A stretch of 64,000 nucleotides of DNA from Henricia sp. BOLD:AAB3569 (taxonomy: Eukaryota; Echinodermata; Asteroidea; Spinulosida; Echinasteridae): contig JBBELK010000094.1 of the NCBI GenBank assembly GCA_037783545.1, positions 620,001 through 684,000 on the forward strand. The letters are read 5' to 3'. A program made the translations under genes and the position numbers. The notes under the pieces were generated by a model that did no database searches, was not told the DNA's origin, and was given only the letters and a program-made list of their open reading frames with translations. Below are positions 54,597-63,091 of the stretch, in pieces. Position 1 is the stretch's first letter. Each line of letters starts with the position of its first letter.

Positions 54597-55503
54597 GGGC
54601 CAATTTCATAAACTTTAGCTGTTTAAATTTGCTTAATTAAAAAAATGTGCTTTAAAAATTGGTTAATATAATATAGTCGGAATTGCATGTCAACTTGTGT
54701 TATTCACAAGAATTATATCAGCTATTCTTGTTTAGAACACAGGTTGACATGCAATTTTGACTATTATTAATTATTATTAACCCATTTTTTATAAAGCACA
54801 CACATTTTTTATTAAGCAAATTCTTTTGCTAAACAGCTTTATGAAATTGGCCCCGGCCCTGGGGTCAATTTCATGGCGTTGCATAGCACGAAAATTTGCT
54901 TAGCACAGGATTTGTTTGCTTTATAAAATGGATTACAAGCCAAAATTATACACCAACTTGTGTTCTTCGCAAGAGTAGGAGAATACCTTTCAATACACAT
55001 CACTTATGATTTTGGCTGGCAATCCATTTTTGCAAAATAAAGCAAACAAATCCTGTGCTAAGCAAATTTGTGTGCTAAGCAACGCCATGAAATTGGCCCC
55101 TGACCTGGGGCCAATTTCACAAAGCAATTAAGCCAAAAAATTTGCTTAATCAAAAATTTGTTTGCTTTATAAAAATGAGTCAATAGTCGAAATTGCATGT
55201 CGACTTGCGTTTTTCACAAGAATATCTGCTATAAGCCAGTTCGGAGTCTCGACTGCTCATGCGTCTCCCGACTTTAATTTGAGATAAACAAAGGCGCACC
55301 CTATCCGAATGCATTGTGTTTATCTCAAATGACCTTTGACACAATCCCATAGACGTCCCTTGCGCGCGCGAGATTCCGAACTGGCTTCATCTTGCTAAAA
55401 ACACAAGTTGACGTAAAATTTTGATGATTAACCCATTTTTTTAAAGCAAACAAATTTTTGATTAAGCAAATATTTTTGCTTAACTGCTTTATGAAATTGG
55501 CCC
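54597..55503. mobile_element. Three consecutive GGGGCCAATTTCAT palindromic MITEs
   Basis: Units at 54597-54854, 54861-55100 and 55107-55503 each open with GGGCCAATTTCA-type and close with TGAAATTGGCCC. The gaps between them are only 6 bp. Arms carry GCTTAATCAAAAATTTGTTTG-type sequence. The third is interrupted at 55233-55387 by a palindrome with AAGCCAGTTCGGA and TCCGAACTGGCTT ends. Diverged relatives lie at 9550-9640, 40151-41471 and 45743-45985. Confidence 0.75.
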
Positions 55504-55530
55504 ATGCATGGTCACAATGATCGACAGAGT

Positions 55531-56345
55531 TAGCTAAGGGCGTGTTTGTTTCACGACAGATCCGAATCCAGATCCCGAGTTATTTTACGCGCAGAAACAA
55601 ACGTAACTGCTCTCGACTAGGAATTCAAGTCACGTGAATTGGATCTGCGCAGATCTGAATCCGTCCGAAACAAACACGCCCCAAGATAATCTCAGCTCTT
55701 GCTTTATCATTTTTCATTGGGATGTGGTCTTTTCACCAGTAGAGCTGAGAATGTTTAAGAACATGGACACGCTATCACAAAACAGGACAAAACAAATGTG
55801 TCATTTTCTCACCGTGACACACTAATTCCCCCCTGGGACTCACCCAAACCTTGTCAGGCATAACCACTACGCAGGTCCTTGAGGGAAATAACCAGCCACG
55901 ATGAATATTTAGCCAACAATTCCAGCGAAACAAACCGGTATGCTCACAGCCCACCTAGCCGTTGATGTCTTGTGACTGTTCAAAAAGATATGTGTCTAGT
56001 CTGTGTACAAAGGAATACCAATGCGCATTGGTTACCAGACGTGATCTAAAAATAACTTTGTTTTTGAACAAGACAAAAACGGCTAGGCTGTGAGCATACC
56101 GGTTTGTTTCGCTGGAATTGTTGGCTAAATATTCATCGTGGCTGGTTATTTCCCTCAAGGACCTGCGTAGTGGTTATGCCTGACAAGGTTTGGGTGAGTC
56201 CCAGGGGGGAATTAGTGTGTCACGGTGAGAAAATGACACATTTGTTTTGTCCTGTTTTGTGATAGCGTGTTCATGTTCTTAAACCTTCTCAGCTCTACTG
56301 GTGAAAAGAAAAATGATAAAGCAAGAGCTGAGATTATCTTAGCTA
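55531..56345. mobile_element. Foldback element with arms of about 280 bp, left arm interrupted
   Basis: TAGCTAAG opens the left arm and CTTAGCTA closes the right. AGATAATCTCAGCTCTTGC, GTCAGGCATAACCACTACGC and CCGGTATGCTCACAGCC (left) face exact complements on the right. The loop is about 70 bp around CCAATGCGCATTGG. The arms differ by only a few bases. Short ORFs over the arms do not make a protein family I know. Confidence 0.75.
55538..55682. mobile_element. Small palindromic MITE inserted in the foldback's left arm
   Basis: GGGCGTGTTTGTTTC and GAAACAAACACGCCC are inverted ends, with CAGATCCGAATCCAGATC and GATCTGAATCCG inside. The intact right arm reads CTTAGC directly after GATTAT, giving the empty site. 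AA/AAG is repeated at both sides of the insert. Confidence 0.7.
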
Positions 56346-56531
56346 GACCATGGAGGAAGGAAACAGAAGGAGTCAGCACTCAGCTCCTTCAAAGAAAACG
56401 TGATGACCGCCGCGGTCGTAAAAACGCACCGCAGTGACCGCAGAACAACCAGATCGATAATTCAATTTTCGCGCCTCTGGCTGCTGGCCTTCGAGCCAGG
56501 TGCATGATGGGAGGGAAGCTACGTCACACGC

Positions 56532-56871
56532 TGTAACGGGACTTACTGTAATATGTGCATGTAGTAACCTTGTATTTACTGTGCATTATTCCATAGCCGT
56601 ACATGTCTGTGCCCATACATGTACATGTTCATTGTTTACATGCACCAACTGCACTGCCCAAAGTCAAGGGCCACAATCTGTTGACGATGACATCATCATC
56701 TGAGGATTATTATGGGATAGTAGTTCTGTTCTAAGATGGCTGCCTAATGAATGTAGATATTGTGATTCTCCCGTAATTGTGTCAATAAATCAAGTGTTAT
56801 TGTTGAGATGTAAAGCCAAAGTTATCCAGTGCGGCATCATTCGAACCTAAAGAGTGTAATTAACCGTTACA
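56532..56871 (+). repeat. 5' LTR (340 bp)
   Basis: It begins TGTAACGGGACTTACTG and ends AACCGTTACA, with the terminal TG/CA inverted dinucleotides. TCAATAAATCAAG near 56786 holds an AATAAA polyadenylation signal. By eye it is identical to the 3' LTR. Confidence 0.95.
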
Positions 56872-56873
56872 CC

Positions 56874-56892
56874 TGGCGTAGTCGGCAGGATT
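56874..56892 (+). other. Primer binding site complementary to tRNA-Ser 3' end
   Basis: TGGCGTAGTCGGCAGGATT starts 2 bp after the LTR. Its complement AATCCTGCCGACTACG plus CCA is the 3' end of animal tRNA-Ser of the AGA/TGA type, from remembered tRNA sequence. Confidence 0.88.
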
Positions 56893-57070
56893 TTGCCGTA
56901 TTTTGGGTGATTTTGGAGGATTTTCCTTCAACGTGAATGGACATGTGATTCCGTTGAACAGTGAAAGTGAGGCGATTTCGTGAGTAAAATACAACATTTT
57001 GCCAGATTACCTCGTGATATTTGAGAGACAGATATTCCAGAATATCAGTGACATTTGCTAGAGCTTCATC

Positions 57071-60000
57071 ATGGCAGACAGAGCCGATTATTTGCGTCAG
57101 TTTACAGGAAAGTACATAACCCAGTTATGCCAGCTGAACCATATTGATGTAAACGAAATCAAAACCAAACAAGAGAGAATTGACAGTCTCTGTTCACTGC
57201 CTCACATGACAGAACCAGTTCCCGATCCACCTCCTGTTCAGCCTGGAATGGGAGAAATCCTAGAGAAGCTGGAAATGATCCGAAAGGGGGAGACCGCTGC
57301 CCTTTGTCAGTCTCTTCTTCAGGCCATGACCGAGGCCACCAAAACGTCTGTTGCGGCCATACGAGTAGGCCCAGAATTGCCAGATTTCCACAAATTATCA
57401 TCCGACGATGACATTACGTGTTATCTCTCTACCTTTGAGAGAATGGCCACTGCTGAAAAGAAGCCAAAAGCAGAGTGGCCCAGACTGCTTGAGCCGTATT
57501 TGACGGGCAAGGCCCAGAAAGCTTTCCATGCCCTCAAAGAGGATGACAAGAAAGATTACTCCAAGATAGTTGCGATAATCCTTCGTCATTATCAATTGAC
57601 GCCCGAGGCCTACCGTCTCAAATTCAAAACTGCTTCTAAGAAGCCAGAAGAGACATTTGAGGAGTTCGCCACTCGGCTCGAACTTTATTTTCAACGTTGG
57701 CTCATTCCTTCGGATGCGTCCAAGGAATCGGAGGACGTCAAGAGAATGTGGGAGCTGCTTCTTATTGACCAGTTCCTTAATTCAGTTCGAAATGAGAATC
57801 TTCGTCTCAAACTTCGTGAGAAGAAACTGCCTACCGTGCAGGCAGTTGCCCGACATGCCGATGAGTTTCTGCTTAACCGCAAGATGGAGGAAACCATTCA
57901 AAATGCCTCCAAGCTTAACCAGACACCTCATCCAAGGCCACTGGACACTCGTACTCAGACACCAATCAGAGTGGAGTCTAGTTTCAGTCATTCTACAAGA
58001 CCACCACCAAAGGGAAACGCGTTTCCCCCAAAGCGTCAAAATACGTACCAAACGATCTGCTATCAATGCCGACAGCTTGGACACAGGGCAGCAGATTGCC
58101 CTAACCCCCCTGCTGGCCCCAAGACTGTCACTATAGGGACCAAACCTACATATCCTCCAGTTGCTCCTACTAGTACCAGTAAGACAGAGGGACCGAAGGT
58201 CAACTATGTTGATACTGAACCTACAGAGGAACCACCCGAAATTACGATTAAAGGTCCATGCATCATGATAAAGTTAAACGGAAGCGAGGTCAAGGCCCTG
58301 GTGGACACAGGTTCATCTGTGTCACTCATCAAGCCCAGCTTGTGTGAGGAAATGGGAGCGACGATCGCACAAACATCCGAAATGCAAACCCTTACTATGA
58401 TAAACGGAAGCAAGTTTTCCACAAAGCCTGGCTTGGTGGAGACCATGGTGGAAGTGGCAGGAATTCTCGTTCCCCTTACGTTCTACCAAACTGATACCTT
58501 GCCTACTCCAGTCCTACTTGGAAAAGACTTTGCAATACAAGCCAAGTTGGCTATCGACTTCAGCCAGAACTCCTTCTGGGTGGACACCGATCCTAATGAG
58601 CCCTGCATTAAGTGGCCTCTGCTTGACCTCCCTCAACAAGCACAAAGCGAATGCCCCCTACGTGACCCTGGACAGCTGGACCCTTCACCAAGTGAAGTGC
58701 GCCCTGTCGCTGAGCCAATTCTGACCCCAGAAGACAATCATCAACTCGAGAACTTGCTTGGAGAGTTCCCAGGAGTCTTCACCGATAAGCCTGGTCGAAC
58801 CGACATAAGCACGCACAAGATCGACACTGGAAATTCCCCACCAGTTCGTAGCCCGCCTTATCGTCTGTCCCCAGAACGCCGACAGTGTTTGAGAGAGCAA
58901 CTCGATGAAATGTTACAAGATGGTAGAATCGAGCCATCAAACTCGCCATGGGCATCATCCGTAGTTATGGTGCCTAAAGCTAAGCGCGGTGAATATCGAC
59001 TTTGTATCGACTACCGAAAACTCAATCGACAAACCAAAATTGACGCATACCCCATGCCTACTGTTGACACGATTCTTGAGTCTCTCCACGGTGCCACCAT
59101 ATTTTCATCACTCGACTTGAAAAGTGGATACCACCAGATGGAACTGGCCCCAGAAGATGTGGAGAAAAGTGCATTTACCTGCGAAGGAGGTCTATTTCAG
59201 TTTAAAGTCCTTCCCTTCGGTCTGGTAAACGGACCCGCCAGTTTCCAAAGATTAATGGAGAAGGTACTTCATGGCCTCATTGGAAAGACGTGTTACGTCT
59301 ATTTAGATGACATAGTCTGCTTTTCTTCTTCATTCAGCCAGCATTTGGTTGATCTCCGTCAAATTCTGACGCGGCTACAGAAAGCAGGCTTGACCGTCAA
59401 CCAAAAGAAATGCTTCTTTGGTTGCTCCCAGATGCACTACCTGGGCCACATCATCGGAACGGATGGTCTCCAGATGGACCCAGACAAAGTCAGAGCCATC
59501 TGTGAATACCCCGCACCGAAGAACGTAAAACAACTTGAGCGGTTTCTAGGAATGTGTACTTGGTATGCCAAGTTCGTCCCTCACCTGGCTGACATAACAT
59601 CGCCACTGAACCGTCTCCGACATAAAGATGTGAAATGGGAGTGGTCTGAAGAGTGTGACTCCGCCTTCAAGAGGCTGAAGACTACCTTGACCTCTGACCC
59701 CATACTCATCTACCCCGACCTGAACCGTACCTTTGTGGTACATACCGACGCTAGCAACACTGGACTGGGCGCCGTCCTTCTCCAAGAGAAAGATGATGAG
59801 TTATGCCCCATCGCGTATGCTAGTCGTTCGCTCAATAGCCCTGAACGGAATTACAGTACCACCGAACGAGAGTGTTTAGCCGTCATTTGGGCACTAGAGA
59901 AATGGCGCATCTACCTTGAAGGACAGAGGTGTACCGTTGTCACCGATCACCAATCGCTAACGTGGCTTTTCCGCAAGGCCCGTCAAACAGGCCGGCTCGC

Positions 60001-61609
60001 GAGGTGGGTCCTTCGCATGCAGGAATTCTGCTTCGACGTCACTTACCGGCCCGGGCCACTTCATGTCCTTCCAGACGCCCTCTCCCGCGTTTATGAGGAT
60101 CTCACGATCGGAGCACTGTGGGACGAAGTTCAGCCTGACATGACCCCCACTCAACATGATACGCCAGATGAAGATTCACCTGCGTCTAATGACAATGTCT
60201 GTGCAGCAACCGCCTGTAGACAACCTGACAGTGAAATAATTGACTGGATACAGTGTGACGAGTGTGAGGGATGGTTCCACCAGCTTTGCGCCAATGTCAG
60301 TCAAAGACGAGCGGAAAGTATGCCAACTTACACGTGTCCGAAATGCCGTAAAAGGCGATGGCTTGACCTAATGGAGCTACAATGGCTGGCAACGGGACAT
60401 GCTCAGTCAGAAGGCTGTCCACCGCTATTTCCTAATCTACAAAAGTTGAAACTTGAACAAGCCAATGATCCGACTTTGACTAATCTGCGAGCGCACCAAC
60501 CAGCAGGATACCGTCTGCAAGATGACCTGTTGTACCACTACACGGGAGTCAAGTGGAAGATAGTGGTGCCCAAAACTCTACGTCGAATGGTAATGGAAAC
60601 TAGCCATTCTCAGCCAACAGCAGGCCACCTTGGTCGCGCCAAGACTCTGGATCGACTAGACTGTCTTAGCGTATGGTGGAGTGGAATTTCCCAAAATGTA
60701 CGCGACTTCGTCAGAGCGTGTAAACAATGCCGCGAAACGAAACCGGTCTTTCGCAAACCCCCAGGTCTGATGCTGTCCACAACGTCGGAGAAACCATGGG
60801 AGGTCGTCGGAATCGACTTGATGGGCCCATTTCCCCGTAGTTATGGTGGACATGAATATCTACTGGTCGCGGTAGACCATTTCTCCAAATGGACAGAAGT
60901 TTTTCCCCTACGAAAAGCGACTAGCAAGGCTGTCATATCAGTAATTATCCGACAGCTATTTTGCCGTTTTGGTGCCCCGCGCAAACTCTTGTCTGACAAC
61001 GGTTCCCAATTCGTATCCCGAGCAATGGCGACAATGTGTGCCGAATGGGGAGTCGAACAGGTGTTCATTACCCCTTACCACCCCCAGTCAAATTGGGTGG
61101 AGAGGGTTAATCGCAACTTAAAGGGTATGATCCGAGCTTACGTCAAAGAAGATCACCGCATGTGGGATATCCACGTCTCTGAGTTCGCGTTCGCGCTAAA
61201 CACGGTGACCCACTCATCAACAGGAAAAGCACCATGCACAGTGATGCTAGGTCGTCAGATAAGGAGTCCCCTACACAACCAATGGAATCTTCCGGCATCA
61301 GAGGAAACAGATGACCCAGAGGTGGTGCAGGAAACAGTCCGTCAAACCATGCAGAAAACGCAGCAGCAACGAAAGAAACACTATGACAAACGCCGACGTG
61401 AGATCACACTCAATCCTGGAGATCTAGTAATGCTGCGAACCCACCCACGATCGGACGCGCAGAAACATTTCGCCGCCAAGCTCGCACCAAAATGGTGTGG
61501 CCCATTCTCAGTACTGGAACAGCTCACTCCAGTGAACTATAAACTTGTTTCCATGGCAACCCCTCGGAAGGAAGTAATCTCGCATGTTGACCAGCTAAAA
61601 CCCTGCTGA
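57071..61609 (+). CDS. Ty3/gypsy Gag-Pol polyprotein with embedded PHD finger
   Basis: This is one uninterrupted frame of 1512 codons. Gag occupies about residues 1-360 and has a CCHC zinc knuckle (C330, C333, H338, C343). The aspartic protease active site is DTGSS at residue 412. The reverse transcriptase spans about 590-770 (DLKSGYHQ; catalytic YLDD at 744-747), and RNase H about 880-1000 (HTDASNTGLGA, TERECLAVIWAL, TDHQSLTWL). A C4HC3 PHD finger follows at 1044-1092 (C1044, C1049, C1062, C1065, H1070, C1073, C1089, C1092), with the signature aromatic before the histidine (GWFH). Integrase has an HHCC-type zinc region and DDE residues D1249, D1309 and E1344 (34 residues between the last two). 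No chromodomain and no frameshift between gag and pol are seen, so relative Gag/Pol output must be set differently from frameshifting elements. All catalytic residues are intact, so it may be active. Confidence 0.96.
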   Translation: MADRADYLRQFTGKYITQLCQLNHIDVNEIKTKQERIDSLCSLPHMTEPVPDPPPVQPGMGEILEKLEMIRKGETAALCQSLLQAMTEATKTSVAAIRVGPELPDFHKLSSDDDITCYLSTFERMATAEKKPKAEWPRLLEPYLTGKAQKAFHALKEDDKKDYSKIVAIILRHYQLTPEAYRLKFKTASKKPEETFEEFATRLELYFQRWLIPSDASKESEDVKRMWELLLIDQFLNSVRNENLRLKLREKKLPTVQAVARHADEFLLNRKMEETIQNASKLNQTPHPRPLDTRTQTPIRVESSFSHSTRPPPKGNAFPPKRQNTYQTICYQCRQLGHRAADCPNPPAGPKTVTIGTKPTYPPVAPTSTSKTEGPKVNYVDTEPTEEPPEITIKGPCIMIKLNGSEVKALVDTGSSVSLIKPSLCEEMGATIAQTSEMQTLTMINGSKFSTKPGLVETMVEVAGILVPLTFYQTDTLPTPVLLGKDFAIQAKLAIDFSQNSFWVDTDPNEPCIKWPLLDLPQQAQSECPLRDPGQLDPSPSEVRPVAEPILTPEDNHQLENLLGEFPGVFTDKPGRTDISTHKIDTGNSPPVRSPPYRLSPERRQCLREQLDEMLQDGRIEPSNSPWASSVVMVPKAKRGEYRLCIDYRKLNRQTKIDAYPMPTVDTILESLHGATIFSSLDLKSGYHQMELAPEDVEKSAFTCEGGLFQFKVLPFGLVNGPASFQRLMEKVLHGLIGKTCYVYLDDIVCFSSSFSQHLVDLRQILTRLQKAGLTVNQKKCFFGCSQMHYLGHIIGTDGLQMDPDKVRAICEYPAPKNVKQLERFLGMCTWYAKFVPHLADITSPLNRLRHKDVKWEWSEECDSAFKRLKTTLTSDPILIYPDLNRTFVVHTDASNTGLGAVLLQEKDDELCPIAYASRSLNSPERNYSTTERECLAVIWALEKWRIYLEGQRCTVVTDHQSLTWLFRKARQTGRLARWVLRMQEFCFDVTYRPGPLHVLPDALSRVYEDLTIGALWDEVQPDMTPTQHDTPDEDSPASNDNVCAATACRQPDSEIIDWIQCDECEGWFHQLCANVSQRRAESMPTYTCPKCRKRRWLDLMELQWLATGHAQSEGCPPLFPNLQKLKLEQANDPTLTNLRAHQPAGYRLQDDLLYHYTGVKWKIVVPKTLRRMVMETSHSQPTAGHLGRAKTLDRLDCLSVWWSGISQNVRDFVRACKQCRETKPVFRKPPGLMLSTTSEKPWEVVGIDLMGPFPRSYGGHEYLLVAVDHFSKWTEVFPLRKATSKAVISVIIRQLFCRFGAPRKLLSDNGSQFVSRAMATMCAEWGVEQVFITPYHPQSNWVERVNRNLKGMIRAYVKEDHRMWDIHVSEFAFALNTVTHSSTGKAPCTVMLGRQIRSPLHNQWNLPASEETDDPEVVQETVRQTMQKTQQQRKKHYDKRRREITLNPGDLVMLRTHPRSDAQKHFAAKLAPKWCGPFSVLEQLTPVNYKLVSMATPRKEVISHVDQLKPC

Positions 61610-62125
61610 ACTGTGACTGTGACACTATGTCAGTTTTCTTCGTCGCTTTTGTCTTAGCTGGACTGGACTGAAGCCCGGAGTCTACTTCGTACTAGTGGAC
61701 AGACTGATTTTTAAGTCTAATCATAACAAAGTTCACAAAGTTCACAAAGTTTGCAAAGATACAAAATTACTTTAATTTGCACTTTTAAAATCTAGCCAAT
61801 CCTGTACTTTTGGAAATTCTAAGATTTCTAGTTAACGTTGAAATTTAAAGCTTTGGACAGTTGACAAAAAGGAGATTTAATCAAGTTTTGGCCATGTTAT
61901 AAACAAACTGTACAAATTGTTAAGTTTTTGTAAATCCTTGGCAGCAGTATACTGTACAGAAACGACTTTAATTCATAAGGCTAACAAAACGCTGCAGAAA
62001 GAACTCTACAGCAAAAGAGAGACAAATTTGCACATGTTGATTATTTTGTAACTTTAACAAAAGTGCCCTTGTTTTTTTTGCTTGATTTGTCAAAACACTC
62101 CCTTTTCTACATGATCTTATTTTAG
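61610..62125. other. Non-coding stretch between pol and the 3' LTR
   Basis: This is AT-rich and has no ORF over 60 codons, so an envelope gene is absent. It includes AGTTCACAAAGTTCACAAAG, a short direct repeat. Confidence 0.7.
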
Positions 62126-62135
62126 TCGGGGGGAG
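62126..62135 (+). other. Polypurine tract
   Basis: GTCGGGGGGAG directly precedes the 3' LTR, the position from which plus-strand synthesis starts in LTR elements. Confidence 0.8.
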
Positions 62136-62475
62136 TGTAACGGGACTTACTGTAATATGTGCATGTAGTAACCTTGTATTTACTGTGCATTATTCCATAG
62201 CCGTACATGTCTGTGCCCATACATGTACATGTTCATTGTTTACATGCACCAACTGCACTGCCCAAAGTCAAGGGCCACAATCTGTTGACGATGACATCAT
62301 CATCTGAGGATTATTATGGGATAGTAGTTCTGTTCTAAGATGGCTGCCTAATGAATGTAGATATTGTGATTCTCCCGTAATTGTGTCAATAAATCAAGTG
62401 TTATTGTTGAGATGTAAAGCCAAAGTTATCCAGTGCGGCATCATTCGAACCTAAAGAGTGTAATTAACCGTTACA
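62136..62475 (+). repeat. 3' LTR (340 bp)
   Basis: It has the same length as the 5' LTR, and no difference was found on base-by-base reading. It ends AACCGTTACA, followed by the ACGC target duplication. Confidence 0.95.
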
Positions 62476-62572
62476 ACGCGCATGCGCCAAATCCATGCCT
62501 TTGGTATGGAGCTGCGCATTTCGTGGCACAAATTTGGTGCACGGGCATTGCTGACGAGCGTGCCTTAATAGG
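62476..62572. mobile_element. Partial TTAA-type palindromic MITE, copy 5
   Basis: It starts within the left arm at ACGCGCATGCGCCAAATCC and runs through TATGGAGCTGCGCATTTCG to GCTGACGAGCGTGCC. The outer left terminus is missing and is not found on the other side of the retrotransposon, so the truncation is separate from that insertion. Confidence 0.6.
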
Positions 62573-62751
62573 TATAAATGCTGCAAATGTTCACCACTAA
62601 TTGTGAATTTGGTAAAGAAACATGACTTCAGCAAAGTTAAAATATCGTTTTTCTTTAAAAACAGTATTTTTACGCATTGCTCCATATATTTAGTGCTTGG
62701 AATTCTCAACCTACGGACATGTATGGTAGTCTTCCGTAAACGAGGTTGGGT

Positions 62752-63085
62752 CAACTCGACCGTTTGCTAACTAGACTCAAAGCCACCATTTCCAAACTTG
62801 TGTTTTCTCAGACAAATATTTGATTTTGTTGGTTTTTCACTTTCCAATGCATAAATGTCATTTTAAAAGGAAAAAACAAAAATCCCATCAACTTTTCAAC
62901 ATTTACCGGCACAAATTTGCATGTTAAAAAAAAATTAAAATAAAATAAAATAAAAAGGTCGAGTTGGTACACGTCGACGGTCGAGTTGGTACAACTGTCA
63001 AGTTGGAAATTCCTTTCTCTATAGACAGTACAACAGTCGAGTTTGTTTGTGAGTCGAGTTGGCAAACGGTCGTGCTGACTCGACC
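62752..63085. repeat. Inverted-repeat element with CGGTCGAGTTGG units, copy 2
   Basis: GTCAACTCGACCGTTTGC on the left faces GGTCGAGTTGGTACACG, GGTCGAGTTGGTACAAC and GAGTCGAGTTGGCAAACGG on the right, with about 190 bp between. It is the counterpart of 3986-4447. Confidence 0.6.
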
Positions 63086-63091
63086 ATCGAT

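Larger units (their letters stand above)
54442..56527. other. Intergenic region upstream of the sulfatase gene
   Basis: Apart from the sulfatase 5' region (54442-54540), it consists of three consecutive palindromic MITEs and a foldback, described separately, plus about 180 bp of unique sequence before the retrotransposon. No host exon is seen. Confidence 0.6.
56528..62479 (+). mobile_element. Complete Ty3/gypsy LTR retrotransposon with 4 bp ACGC duplication
   Basis: The element spans 56532-62475 and is flanked by ACGC on both sides (56528-56531 and 62476-62479). Order: 5' LTR, primer binding site, one Gag-Pol frame, about 500 bp non-coding, purine tract, 3' LTR. There is no env frame. Its pol order (RT, RNase H, integrase) is that of Ty3/gypsy. 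The primer site and the integrase motif without a chromodomain suggest a Mag-like metazoan lineage, which is an inference. On its right the element abuts a partial TTAA-type MITE. Confidence 0.96.

Noticed and set aside
56345..56410. ATG frame MEEGNRRSQHSAPSKKT before the retrotransposon
   Set aside because: It stops after 17 codons and has no splice donor or conservation that I can recognise.
61610..62135. Possible env gene after pol
   Set aside because: The 500 bp interval is AT-rich and has no ORF of useful length, signal peptide or transmembrane segment.
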